From an uncultured Flavobacteriaceae bacterium (GTDB taxonomy: Bacteria; Bacteroidota; Bacteroidia; Flavobacteriales; Flavobacteriaceae): 64,000 bases of DNA. Position 1 is the stretch's first letter. Each line of letters begins with the position of its first letter. The stretch covers positions 372,001 through 436,000 of the forward strand of contig CAJIZF010000002.1 in assembly GCA_905181835.1 (NCBI GenBank), given 5' to 3'. This document shows positions 56,229-64,000 of the stretch, piece after piece. Both the position numbers and the translations under genes were made by a program. Under the pieces are notes generated by a model. That model was not told the DNA's origin, did no database searches, and was given only the letters and a program-made list of their open reading frames with translations.

Positions 56229-56903
56229 ATGGCCATAATTTTAAAATCTAATTTTGAATTTTTAAACGCTCTTAGAGAAAATAACAATCGAGAATGGATG
56301 ATAACTCATAAAAAAGAATATTTAGCAAATGAAAAAGTATTAAAAACTTTTTACAAATCTGTAGAGAATAAACTGAATATCGATGATGAAATTTCTAAAG
56401 TAAAAGTGTTTAGAATCAATAGAGATGTAAGGTTTAGCAAAAACAAAACACCCTACAATATTCATCGAAGTGTCAGTTTTAGCAGATCCGGTGCGCATAG
56501 GAGAGGAGGCTATTATTTAAGAATAGAACCTGGTAAATCAGCAATGGCAGGTGGTTTTTTTTCACCAGAGGCAACTGATTTATTAAGAATTCGAAAAGAA
56601 TTTGAATTAGATGCTACTGAAATTAGAGAAATTATTAATCACAAAGATTTTAAAAAAGCTTTTGGTAGTTTTAACCAAGATTATAAACTGAAAACAGCTC
56701 CTAGAAATTTTAGTAGGGAAGACGTAAATATTGATTTAATTAAATTAAAAAGCTATTTTGTTGTCCATGAATTTACCGATGAAGAGGTCCTCTCTAAAGA
56801 CTTTGAAGAAAAATTAATGTCCTACTATCTCTTATTGAGGCCTTATTTTAATTATATGAGTGAAGTACTAACTACCGATTTAAACGGTGTTTCTTTACTT
56901 TAA
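56229..56903 (+). CDS. DUF2461 family protein
   Basis: A 224-residue protein starting MAIILKSNFEFLNALRENNN (56229), where an upstream in-frame start adds 19 hydrophobic residues unlike the family. Motifs NREWMITHKKEYLA, VKVFRINRDVRFSKNKTPYN, RSGAHRRGGYYLRIEPGKSA and GGFFSPEATDLLRIRKE are those of the TIGR02453/DUF2461 family, which is widespread and uncharacterised. The conserved aromatic and basic residues suggest a small-molecule or nucleotide pocket. It overlaps the convergent next gene by four bases at the stops. Confidence 0.86.
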   Translation: MAIILKSNFEFLNALRENNNREWMITHKKEYLANEKVLKTFYKSVENKLNIDDEISKVKVFRINRDVRFSKNKTPYNIHRSVSFSRSGAHRRGGYYLRIEPGKSAMAGGFFSPEATDLLRIRKEFELDATEIREIINHKDFKKAFGSFNQDYKLKTAPRNFSREDVNIDLIKLKSYFVVHEFTDEEVLSKDFEEKLMSYYLLLRPYFNYMSEVLTTDLNGVSLL

Positions 56904-57310
56904 TTAAAAGCAAAGTTAAGTTCTAATAGCTGGATGTTGCTTTTAAGCCTTTCTTTTACAATTTGCATCATACGTTTGTTTAAAGCAGATGAATTTGAAA
57001 CATAATCTTGGTGTTCTGCAATCGTAAATTGACCTATCATAATTCCTTTTAATGAATTTCTAAATTTCATGTCTTTGTGAATGGCATTTTCAATGTAATC
57101 GATACGCTTTTCGACTGATAAATCATAAAAAACATTTTTATGCTTTTTTATATAATGCTTAAATACCTCTACCAATATATCATTTTGAAGTAAGGCAACA
57201 GGGCGTATGGTCTTATTTTGAAAAATTTCTTCTTTGGACATCAAAGAAGTAACTTTTGCATTGGAAATAACAGGTCGTATTTTTAACAAAAACTCGTCTC
57301 TTGAAATCAT
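56900..57310 (-). CDS. conserved flavobacterial protein of unknown function
   Basis: A 136-residue, largely helical, soluble protein. It includes EIFQNKTIRPVALLQNDIL, HYIKKHKNVFYDLSVEKRID, YIENAIHKDMKFRNSLKGI and SALNKRMMQIVKERLKSNIQ. It contains no metal ligands of glyoxalase type, although I recall the family being loosely tagged that way in some genomes. I consider function unknown. Stop codons of this and the DUF2461 gene overlap. Confidence 0.72.
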   Translation of the reverse strand: MISRDEFLLKIRPVISNAKVTSLMSKEEIFQNKTIRPVALLQNDILVEVFKHYIKKHKNVFYDLSVEKRIDYIENAIHKDMKFRNSLKGIMIGQFTIAEHQDYVSNSSALNKRMMQIVKERLKSNIQLLELNFAFN

Positions 57311-57443
57311 AGGTGTATGTTTTTATTAAATTTAAAGTATATACCTACATCAGGCTCTTGGGACTCGAATAGTTATAAACGTTCTTTTAACAATTTTACA
57401 ATCAAGAAATACTCATGTTTTTTATTTTTAAGAACAGCTTTAT

Positions 57444-60158
57444 TTACTTTAATATAATAACTCTTTTATTCATTTGTGAACCATCTGTCAATTCAATATT
57501 TAGTATATAAACACCTGTATTTATTATAGTTATATCTAATATACGATCCGATTTTTGGTACTCATTAATTAACTGACCATTTAGCGAAATCATTTGTAAC
57601 GTTTTTATTTGAAGGCTGCTATCTATTAAATCAATATGGATGTCTGTCGAAGCAGGATTAGGATATATTTTTATACCATCCATAAGCTCATCTGATAAAC
57701 CAAGAATAGGAAATTCTGCTGAAGTCTCACAACCGTCAAAATCTATGACTGTTACTACCTGGATGTTACCATTTATATCAATTGTTATTTCATAAGGCGC
57801 TACACCTCCAATTACTATGACTTCTTCATCTACTAAATCAATAATACCATCTGAATCAGTATCTAAATGCTCAGAAGCATCACTTGAAGGTTCGCCATTT
57901 GGATAATAAAGTTCAATGATACCCTGGAGAGTTTCAATTCTTTCTTGGGCCTCTATAGTGTCGTAAGTCAGCGATTTTTGATAATGCCATCCTACACCGT
58001 AATCAGGAGTTGCGGTAGGTCCATCCGTATATAAATTTGGATATACGCTTAAAGCATAATCAACAAATGCTGCATTATCTTCAGGAATCAGGGTAAAATA
58101 ATCTTGTAGTCTGTTGTAAATAGCTTCAGATGGGATAATATCAAGTTGGTCTAAATCTTCTTGTAATGAGATGGAATCTTCTGGAAGAATCCCAAAAACA
58201 TGAAATAAAGGCCGCAAATCCACTTGAGACCCGGCTGACATACGAAGAATTCTACTATCAATATCTTGGTTATTAATACCGTGGTCTATTCCGTTTTCAA
58301 AGTCAATGAACTCTTGCTTCCAAAAATTTCTTAGAGGACACCAATCGAGTATATTTACTATTTCAAAATAGTGACCGTATCCTCTATGTTGGTAGCGTAC
58401 TTCGTCAGTTGTAGTATTTGAAATATCCCGTTCCGAACCAAAAGTATTTGATACCATTCGGTGTGTCGCCGTTTTATCAATATCAAAAGTGTTAGGAACA
58501 AAGCTATGTTTTACCGCTTCATTTAGGTCTTCATTCAAGCCATAATTCATAGCCATGATGTATGGAAAATTTACAATTGCTTCAACTTCTCCCGGAAATT
58601 TGGTCATCGCCAATGCATGCCCAGATTCATGAAAATTTGTTTCATCATCAGGACCTGGTCCGTTCATAAAATAAGCAGGGCCAGGTACATCGGTAAAGCT
58701 TAGTGGCGTGTTCGACATAGGATAACCAATGGAATATACATTATGTCTAATCGTAATATCAGCTATCATATACATATTATGTTTGTCGGAAACGATTTCT
58801 CTGGCCATGATAGAATTAACACCTTGCAAAGCTGTATCCCAATCTATTAACGTTTGCATTAAGTCGTATTGACCAGGAACTATTGAATGTGAGGGTATGG
58901 TAAACATCACATTATCTGTTTCGAAAACAGCCCAAGGTCCGGACTTATTTAATTCTGTATTGAAGTTGGGTGTTTCGTAAAATGACTTTAACGAAAAGAA
59001 AGGGGACTCTACACCGTTGGTGATACTTATTTCTACAATCCCTGAATCTGATTCGTAAGGAACAAGAATGGAGATAGCTCCACCAAAGGGATTGAAAACC
59101 TCAATGTTCGACGCATCAATTGGAAATTTTTTCGTGATTCGGTCCAATCGATAAAATTTTGGCCTAATTCCCAGATCCCATTCATGGGAACCAACTCTTA
59201 CGTAATAACCTTGACCTACTAAGCTATTGGGTACGGTAACCGTAGCTATACTACCTGGAGCAAGATAAAGACCTGTTGGCCTAAGAGCGTGATTGGTTTG
59301 GTCCCCATTGGTATTAAGATGTGGATTAGTTCCAGCGGGGTCCTCAAAATTTGCTCGGATAAGCATGGAATGGCTTACCGACGGATCTGCTGGTGGGTCA
59401 ACATATCCTGGGAATGTATGACTAGTATTAAAAATCCACCCATCTATATGTTCAGGGTATTCTGCATAAACCTCTGGCGTCATAACAAAATCGAGTATTA
59501 CCTGTTGGAGTGCAACCATAGCCCGCTCCATTCCAAGACCTGGTGCAGCGACCGGATCTTTTGAAAAGCCGTTAACCGTATTAGCAGTCGAGAAAAGCGG
59601 ACCAACTAGACTGTCGTACTCCTCAATAACACTTTTTGCTAGCACTATGAACTCTTCGTTAGATAAACATTGAGGTTGAGCAAGAAATACATCTCTAATT
59701 ACAAGCAGCTCTGTTTCTGTGAGTGTATTATTACTGTTTATATGATTTTGTAAATCAATTAAAGCTTCCAATGTTTCACAAGGCGTATTTGTAGTGAAAG
59801 TTGCATAGGATCCAATATCATCGGAACCACTTGATACTAGTAAATTATCAACATAAAGCCAATATCCACCTGGTGCAAAAATTCCGTCTCCGTATTCATC
59901 AAATATTTCAAAAATAACGCTCGTTGCTTCAGGAACACAAGCGGTTTCTGAATAATTAGTGAAGTTTTCGTATACACCTCCTTGACCACCTTGCATAATA
60001 ACATCTCCACTTTCATAGGATAAGGTCCAATAGTTTTCGTAACCATAATTATCAGTTAGAATATCTACTCTAATTTCAACCTCGTCAGTAGGGCATTGTG
60101 CAAAACTAAAGTTTGTGAAAAGTACTATAACCAAACTTACTACTATTAATTTTTTCAT
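57444..60158 (-). CDS. secreted M60-type metalloprotease with T9SS sorting domain
   Basis: A 904-residue exported protein: signal peptide (MKKLIVVSLVIVLFTNFSFA), an N-terminal beta domain (YGYENYWTLSYESGDVI), helical linker (residues 130-250), the accessory M60 domain (APGSIATVTVPNSLVGQGYY, SHEWDLGIRPKFY, NPFGGAISILVP), then the catalytic part with zinc motif HESGH at residues 510-514 and a following Glu (GEVEAIVNF). An EF-hand-like DTDSDGIIDLVDEE and a type A T9SS sorting domain (IKIYPNPASTDIHIDL, LNGQLINEY, TGVYILNIEL) close it. M60 proteases degrade mucin-type glycoproteins in hosts or organic matter. Delivery by T9SS is clear; substrate is inferred. Confidence 0.82.
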   Translation of the reverse strand: MKKLIVVSLVIVLFTNFSFAQCPTDEVEIRVDILTDNYGYENYWTLSYESGDVIMQGGQGGVYENFTNYSETACVPEATSVIFEIFDEYGDGIFAPGGYWLYVDNLLVSSGSDDIGSYATFTTNTPCETLEALIDLQNHINSNNTLTETELLVIRDVFLAQPQCLSNEEFIVLAKSVIEEYDSLVGPLFSTANTVNGFSKDPVAAPGLGMERAMVALQQVILDFVMTPEVYAEYPEHIDGWIFNTSHTFPGYVDPPADPSVSHSMLIRANFEDPAGTNPHLNTNGDQTNHALRPTGLYLAPGSIATVTVPNSLVGQGYYVRVGSHEWDLGIRPKFYRLDRITKKFPIDASNIEVFNPFGGAISILVPYESDSGIVEISITNGVESPFFSLKSFYETPNFNTELNKSGPWAVFETDNVMFTIPSHSIVPGQYDLMQTLIDWDTALQGVNSIMAREIVSDKHNMYMIADITIRHNVYSIGYPMSNTPLSFTDVPGPAYFMNGPGPDDETNFHESGHALAMTKFPGEVEAIVNFPYIMAMNYGLNEDLNEAVKHSFVPNTFDIDKTATHRMVSNTFGSERDISNTTTDEVRYQHRGYGHYFEIVNILDWCPLRNFWKQEFIDFENGIDHGINNQDIDSRILRMSAGSQVDLRPLFHVFGILPEDSISLQEDLDQLDIIPSEAIYNRLQDYFTLIPEDNAAFVDYALSVYPNLYTDGPTATPDYGVGWHYQKSLTYDTIEAQERIETLQGIIELYYPNGEPSSDASEHLDTDSDGIIDLVDEEVIVIGGVAPYEITIDINGNIQVVTVIDFDGCETSAEFPILGLSDELMDGIKIYPNPASTDIHIDLIDSSLQIKTLQMISLNGQLINEYQKSDRILDITIINTGVYILNIELTDGSQMNKRVIILK

Positions 60159-60221
60159 TAAATATTATTTGTTACAAATATGTAAAAAAAATAAGAGAAT
60201 TAATACGACTCTATGTATTAC

Positions 60222-60501
60222 CTATAAATATTTTCGGTCAACGTACAAAGGCCCCATAGGGATGATGGAGCATAAAATTACCACTACCTAAAATTTGATT
60301 GCTCCATTTTAATTTGTTTTTAAAGAGAAACGCACCTAATATATAGAGTACAAATAAAATACCGTGAGCCATACCCACAATACGGACGAGTTCTGGATTT
60401 CCAAGAATATACTTGACAGGCATAGCAACAAGTAAAAGGACAACAAACGATAGGGCTTCCAGCAGACTTATTACTCTAAAAGTTTTTAAAGTGATGTTCA
60501 T
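60222..60501 (-). CDS. DUF3817 membrane protein with a C-terminal frameshift
   Basis: A small integral membrane protein of about 92 residues. The start MNITLKTFRVISLLEALSF, then VVLLLVAMPVKYILGNPELV, RIVGMAHGILFVLYILGAFL and KNKLKWSNQ are DUF3817. In the given frame the protein stops at 60238 after an atypical end (LGSGNFMLHHPYGAF). Reading with one base removed near 60285-60292 gives VVVILCSIIPMGPLYVDRKY to a stop at 60222-60224, exactly the family's C-terminus (IIPMGPLYVD). So the native gene probably ends at 60222. Three transmembrane helices; function unknown. Confidence 0.78.
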
Positions 60502-60659
60502 TATTTTTAAATTTTAATCAAAGATAAATATTATTAATTTTGAAACTATATTTTTAATGTTAAACCCTTGAGTTTTTTCATTTATAAATTATAATTTATG
60601 TGGCATTTAATTTTTAAAGAAATCTTAATTTTGGTTTAATTATTGCACTTAAAATATTA

Positions 60660-61328
60660 ATGAAACATAATAAATTTAAAATTTTCCTAATTTTCTTCCT
60701 TGTGATTGGTGTTAACCTAACGATACTTGCTCAAATAGAGAATAAAAATAACACCATTAAATTTGAGGTGATAGAGGATGATTTTAAAATACCAGAGGGT
60801 TTGGAATTACCTGCTATCAAGCTCCCATCAATCATAAAACCCCAAAACCCATTTAAGGCTACTGATTTTTCAGGATTGGGTGAAAAACCATCAGAAACTC
60901 TTGACATCACGCATGAAGATGATTTTTTGGACTTAAAAACAGATGAGGCACCCAAATACTTCACAAAAGATAAGGCGATTTCAGAAGAGTTTGGTCATGA
61001 TCAATACTTAGGCGAATTAACAACGAGTTCGTTAAATGTAACCTTCATGTATCGAGACCATGAATATGTGGATGGAGACCGTGTTCGAATTTTTGTAAAT
61101 GGAGATGTTGTCAAATCAAGTGTGTATCTATCCTCTGGATTTAAAGGTTTTACTTTTCACTTACAATCAGGTTTTAATAAAGTAGAGTTTCAAGCTTTAA
61201 ATCAAGGATCTTCAGGCCCCAATACCGCGGAGCTCAGAATATTTGACGATGCGGGTCTTGTTCTTTCTGCTAATCAATGGAACTTAAATACGGGGAGAAA
61301 AGCGATGGTTACCATTATTAAAGAGTGA
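60660..61328 (+). CDS. exported protein of unknown function
   Basis: A 222-residue protein with a signal peptide (FKIFLIFFLVIGVNLTILAQ). A proline/lysine-rich linker (GLELPAIKLPSIIKPQNPFK) precedes a C-terminal beta-sandwich domain of about 110 residues (YRDHEYVDGDRVRIFVNGD, GFKGFTFHLQSGFNKVEFQA). That domain resembles a carbohydrate- or protein-binding jelly-roll, but no ligand residues can be pinpointed. I recognise it only as a flavobacterial secreted protein. It is transcribed alone; the next gene, a helicase, has its own promoter element. Confidence 0.7.
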   Translation: MKHNKFKIFLIFFLVIGVNLTILAQIENKNNTIKFEVIEDDFKIPEGLELPAIKLPSIIKPQNPFKATDFSGLGEKPSETLDITHEDDFLDLKTDEAPKYFTKDKAISEEFGHDQYLGELTTSSLNVTFMYRDHEYVDGDRVRIFVNGDVVKSSVYLSSGFKGFTFHLQSGFNKVEFQALNQGSSGPNTAELRIFDDAGLVLSANQWNLNTGRKAMVTIIKE

Positions 61329-61403
61329 TCAGTTATTTATAAAAGCAATCTTTTAGATTTATTTTTAATAACCTTTATAGGCACTCATGTCCTTGTAGAC
61401 ACG

Positions 61404-61411
61404 TATCTTTG
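61404..61411 (+). promoter_or_regulatory. -7 promoter element of the DEAD-box helicase gene
   Basis: TATCTTTG matches TAnnTTTG, 17 bases before the helicase start codon. No clear TTG 17-20 bases upstream. Confidence 0.45.
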
Positions 61412-61428
61412 CAAGAATAGATAGACCT

Positions 61429-62805
61429 ATGATTACATTTAAAGATTTGGGGATTAACAATTCCTACATAAAAGCATTAAAGGAGCTTCAAATTAAAACC
61501 CCTACAGCAATCCAAGAAAAAACGATTCCTGTACTGATCGAAAGTGATGTCGACTTTGTGGGGCTAGCTCAAACAGGTACCGGAAAAACTGCTGCTTATG
61601 GCTTACCTGCGCTCAATGAAATTGATCCTCAATCAGCTCTTGTACAGACTTTAATTTTATCGCCTACTCGTGAATTGGTACAACAAATTAAACAACAACT
61701 GTTTAAGTTCACTAAATATCAAACAGATAAAATATTTGTAGAGGCGGTTTATGGTGGTGAGAAAATCGAAAAACAAATCCAACGTCTTCAACGTCCAACG
61801 CACATTGTAGTTGCAACACCAGGGCGTTTAATAGACTTAATTGAAAAAGGTACCCTAAATTTACGTAGTATTAAAACAGTAATTTTAGATGAAGCCGACG
61901 AGATGTTAAGTATGGGATTTAAAAAGGAGTTGGATGCTATTTTAAACTATACGAGTGCTGCCAGAAAAACTTGGCTTTTTTCTGCTACAATGCCCGAAGA
62001 AATTCAGCGTATCATATCTAAATATATGGATCCAAATGCGGTTCGTATTTCGGTAAATAAAGAGTCGCTCGTTAATAAAAATATAGCACATCAATTTTTA
62101 ATAACTTCCATCGAGGCAAAACTTAACGTATTGGTTCATCTACTTGATCAATATAAAGAGGGTAGGGGAATCATATTTTGTAGAACTAAACTTGGTGTCC
62201 AGAAATTAGTTAAAGAATTAAAAGAGGAAGGTTTTTCGGTCGATGCTTTGGAGGGCGATATGCAACAACGAGATCGAGATAAGGTAATGCGAATGTTTAA
62301 AAAAGGAACCCTACAATATCTAATTTCTACCGATGTGTCGGCAAGAGGCATCGATGTTACTAATTTAGCTTTTGTAATTCATCATCAATTACCAGAAAAA
62401 TCCGAATATTACACCCATAGGAGTGGAAGAACAGCTAGGGCTGGTAACAAAGGGATTTCTTTGGCTTTAATTTTACCTAGTGAATTACAGCGTATTCATG
62501 AATTACAAAAATCATTGGGAATTAATTTTAAAGAACAAATTTTACCTTTCATAATCATTATGGCACTATCCAACAACGATATATTCAAAAAGCTAAGAGT
62601 CGCATTAAAATTAAGAGATGATGATATTGTAAAAATTCTTTCATTAGTCGATTTTAAGGCCACAAAAAGCGAAATTGGTTCTTTTTTTAGAAACGAAAAA
62701 CACCCTAAGTACGTAGAATGCGGTGATCAAATTCTTCGTAATTTTTTAAACGGCTTAGTCATTCATTTACGTGGTCCTATGCCGAAGAAAGAAACAAAAA
62801 AATAA
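61429..62805 (+). CDS. DEAD-box RNA helicase running in frame into a DUF1456 domain
   Basis: A 458-residue frame. Residues 1-365 are a two-RecA-domain DEAD-box RNA helicase: Q motif (PTAIQEKTIP), Walker A AQTGTGKTAAYG, PTRELVQQ, TPGRLID, DEAD, SAT, IIFCRTK, STDVSARGID and HRSGRTARAG. The usual flavobacterial helicase would then continue for about 200 more residues with a DbpA-type RNA-binding domain; instead at residue 378 an internal ATG (62560) begins MALSNNDIFKKLRVALKLRD, a complete DUF1456 domain ending VIHLRGPMPKKETKK. DUF1456 is normally a stand-alone protein of about 80 residues. Either this is a real fusion or a deletion joined two genes. Confidence 0.82.
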   Translation: MITFKDLGINNSYIKALKELQIKTPTAIQEKTIPVLIESDVDFVGLAQTGTGKTAAYGLPALNEIDPQSALVQTLILSPTRELVQQIKQQLFKFTKYQTDKIFVEAVYGGEKIEKQIQRLQRPTHIVVATPGRLIDLIEKGTLNLRSIKTVILDEADEMLSMGFKKELDAILNYTSAARKTWLFSATMPEEIQRIISKYMDPNAVRISVNKESLVNKNIAHQFLITSIEAKLNVLVHLLDQYKEGRGIIFCRTKLGVQKLVKELKEEGFSVDALEGDMQQRDRDKVMRMFKKGTLQYLISTDVSARGIDVTNLAFVIHHQLPEKSEYYTHRSGRTARAGNKGISLALILPSELQRIHELQKSLGINFKEQILPFIIIMALSNNDIFKKLRVALKLRDDDIVKILSLVDFKATKSEIGSFFRNEKHPKYVECGDQILRNFLNGLVIHLRGPMPKKETKK

Positions 62806-62832
62806 AGCCTTTCGCTAAACACAAAAGGCTTT
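62804..62832 (-). terminator. rho-independent terminator serving the minus strand
   Basis: AAAGCCTTT (62804-62812) pairs with AAAGGCTTT (62824-62832). Read on the minus strand it is followed by ATTTTTTTG, a good T-run, so it ends transcription of the 33-residue gene at 62865. It overlaps the helicase stop region. Confidence 0.75.
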
Positions 62833-62864
62833 GGTAATAAAAAAATGTTTTGTTTTTTTTGAGA

Positions 62865-62966
62865 TTAATAGGTGCTAAGTTTGTTAAACCGTCTTTTACT
62901 ATTCCAGCTAAATGTTTTTGTTCTTTTTGGCTTTTCTGTTAATTTATTCGTGTTAAGCGTTCTCAT
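62865..62966 (-). CDS. 33-residue basic peptide
   Basis: A minus-strand frame from ATG (62964-62966) to TAA (62865-62867) encodes a 33-residue peptide that starts MRTLNTNKLTEKPKRTKTF and continues SWNSKRRFNKLSTY. Eleven of the residues are Lys or Arg and none is acidic except one Glu, so the peptide is strongly basic. It fills the otherwise empty 306-base gap between helicase and penicillin-acylase genes, has a TAnnTTTG element 96 bases upstream and a terminator 33 bases downstream. The composition is that of RNA- or ribosome-binding peptides, but I cannot name a family. Confidence 0.6.
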   Translation of the reverse strand: MRTLNTNKLTEKPKRTKTFSWNSKRRFNKLSTY

Positions 62967-63061
62967 TTTCTTTTAAATTTATTTTTGTTACTTACTAGAC
63001 GAAGCATCTAAAAAATTGTTACATAAAATTTAAAAATTATGATTTTTTTTTAGATTTAATG

Positions 63062-63069
63062 CAAAATTA
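63062..63069 (-). promoter_or_regulatory. -7 promoter element for the 33-residue peptide gene
   Basis: Minus-strand TAATTTTG matches TAnnTTTG, 95 bases upstream of the peptide start, in the gap after the penicillin-acylase gene stop. No -33 TTG visible. Confidence 0.35.
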
Positions 63070-63111
63070 GATAGTAAAAATAAGGTTATATTGAGAATAA
63101 TTAAACTTTAA

Positions 63112-64000
63112 CTAATTTTTAGGGTTAAATATAATTTTTGTAGATTTTTTAATGATTTCTTCTTGATTCATTTTCATTTTTCTAAATATTCCCTTATTAT
63201 ACATGCTAGCCTGATCTCGATAATGCTCACTAAAAGGATTTCCCGATTGCCCAGTTGGAAGTATGCTCCAACTATTTTCTAGATCATTGAAGTCGATAAT
63301 TCTTCGAGTTGAAGGGCCATTTTTTACCTGGTATATACCAGTAGAATCTCTTTTGTAGGCTAGATTATTAATAACCTCTGATGCTCCATTAATTGAAAAA
63401 GGCCCAACATTAAAAAAACCTTTTAATAAGTCAACACTGCCCAAGGGATGTTGGTGTTCTATCACATGAACTCGTCCCCAATTCCAAGTATGGATATCTT
63501 TTCCGAGTTGATTTTCTAGTGCTGTGACGGTTGAAATTAATGATTTAGAGAGGATGTCTTTTCTTGTTTCTACGATAGCTTGTGTGTTAATGTCATCCCA
63601 CCAAATACTCTCTTTCCTTAATAATTGATCAGCAATAACACGTTTCATCAAATGTGTTTCGTTAAATTGTTGATAAAGGGTAATTCCCATTTCATCTTTA
63701 AAAGTTGTGCTTAGATATTCATAAATAAATTTATTATAAATCGTGGGAGCAACCTCGTCTATTTCATTTGAGCCATCCCATAGCTGAAGTATATCAATCG
63801 CTTTCTGAACATTTGTATCAAACGAATGAAAATCTATAACTTTTGTTAGTTCTTGAATTAAAGTTCCTGAAACTGATGAGGTAACATCTGTAATCATTTT
63901 TGCAGTCGATGTTTTATTCCAGTTATTCTTTGGTTCTAATAACTGTACAATTCTTTTGGCACGGTCTTCAGGTAAATAATAACCTGGATATAACATGCCA
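63112..64000 (-). CDS. penicillin acylase family hydrolase (partial, C-terminal part)
   Basis: The frame is open at the right edge of the window, so the N-terminal part (signal and alpha/beta cleavage site) lies outside. About 295 residues are seen, including LEPKNNWNKTSTAKMITDV, KAIDILQLWDGSNEID, LGKDIHTWNWGRVHVIEHQH, RRIIDFNDLENSWSILPTGQSGNP and SEHYRDQASMYNKG. WNWGRVH and the QSGNPFSEHY segment are characteristic of the beta chain of Ntn-hydrolase penicillin/cephalosporin acylases, which in marine bacteria often cleave acylated amines or homoserine lactones. Exported, by family. Substrate unknown. Confidence 0.85.
   Translation of the reverse strand, partial: GMLYPGYYLPEDRAKRIVQLLEPKNNWNKTSTAKMITDVTSSVSGTLIQELTKVIDFHSFDTNVQKAIDILQLWDGSNEIDEVAPTIYNKFIYEYLSTTFKDEMGITLYQQFNETHLMKRVIADQLLRKESIWWDDINTQAIVETRKDILSKSLISTVTALENQLGKDIHTWNWGRVHVIEHQHPLGSVDLLKGFFNVGPFSINGASEVINNLAYKRDSTGIYQVKNGPSTRRIIDFNDLENSWSILPTGQSGNPFSEHYRDQASMYNKGIFRKMKMNQEEIIKKSTKIIFNPKN

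Noticed and set aside
57311-57443. Segment GGACTCGAAT resembling a tRNA T-arm
   Set aside because: No matching acceptor, anticodon or D-arm could be found around it.
61429-62805. Calling the helicase a short, normal DEAD-box protein with an ordinary tail
   Set aside because: The tail is an entire, independently recognisable DUF1456 domain with its own ATG, not a helicase extension.
1-64000. Mobile elements, prophage, CRISPR arrays, defence islands
   Set aside because: No transposase, integrase, phage structural gene, direct-repeat array, restriction or toxin-antitoxin gene was seen; gene order is housekeeping-like throughout.

Overview
The window is a 64 kb piece of a low-GC genome from the phylum Bacteroidota, most likely a marine member of the Flavobacteriaceae. 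The evidence is Bacteroidota-type promoters (TTG, 17-20 bp, TAnnTTTG), Por secretion (T9SS) sorting domains, a PorX-type response regulator, a TonB-dependent receptor, a fused lpxC-fabZ gene and many small flavobacterial families of unknown function. It is almost entirely chromosomal housekeeping DNA. I see no rRNA, tRNA, CRISPR array, insertion sequence or prophage.

Layout. 0-5 kb: end of a glycosyltransferase, a Tyr/Asn/Arg-rich secreted protein, a short broken T9SS cargo gene and uvrA. 5-10 kb: an ECF sigma factor with a 50-residue companion, nth, bcp, a conserved 477-residue unknown and a metallo-beta-lactamase-fold hydrolase. 10-18 kb: a tightly packed minus-strand run (BatA-like protein, a dihydroorotase homologue without metal ligands, a small membrane protein, an esterase), then TIGR02757, a LolD-like ATPase and a DUF5916 outer-membrane protein. 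18-23 kb: msrA, a small membrane protein and a TonB receptor/lipoprotein/His-Cys-rich protein cluster. 23-33 kb: serA-serC-acyl-CoA reductase facing a ferredoxin, then ychF and parE-parC. 33-44 kb: VF530-trmL-lipoprotein, an XRE regulator facing an M14 carboxypeptidase and an Lrp regulator, aroB, proline dehydrogenase, alanine dehydrogenase, tsaE, porX and an HD hydrolase. 43.8-53.7 kb: a plus-strand lipid A/envelope cluster (lpxD, lpxC-fabZ, lpxA, efp, a second lpxD, an NTF2-like gene) followed by sucD, fabG, a VWA-like membrane protein and an SPFH protein. 53.7-64 kb: a sodium:solute symporter with a small membrane partner, DUF2461, an M60-type T9SS-secreted metalloprotease, DUF3817, a DEAD-box helicase running in frame into a DUF1456 domain, a 33-residue basic peptide and the end of a penicillin acylase-family gene.

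A striking property of the sequence is clusters of single-base insertions and deletions. They break genes that should be intact (uvrA, parC, lpxC-fabZ, lpxA) and several small genes (about 1.75-3.2, 19.1-19.7, 30.2-31.7, 45.4-46.5 and 60.28 kb). Restoring one base at a time recovers family-typical protein, so I read these as low-quality consensus patches rather than true pseudogenes, and I give full gene spans across them.

No clearly new multi-gene system stands out. The best candidates for a second look are the helicase-DUF1456 junction, the 33-residue basic peptide with its own promoter and terminator signals, the palindromic operator set between the XRE regulator and the carboxypeptidase, and the metal-less dihydroorotase embedded in a BatA operon.
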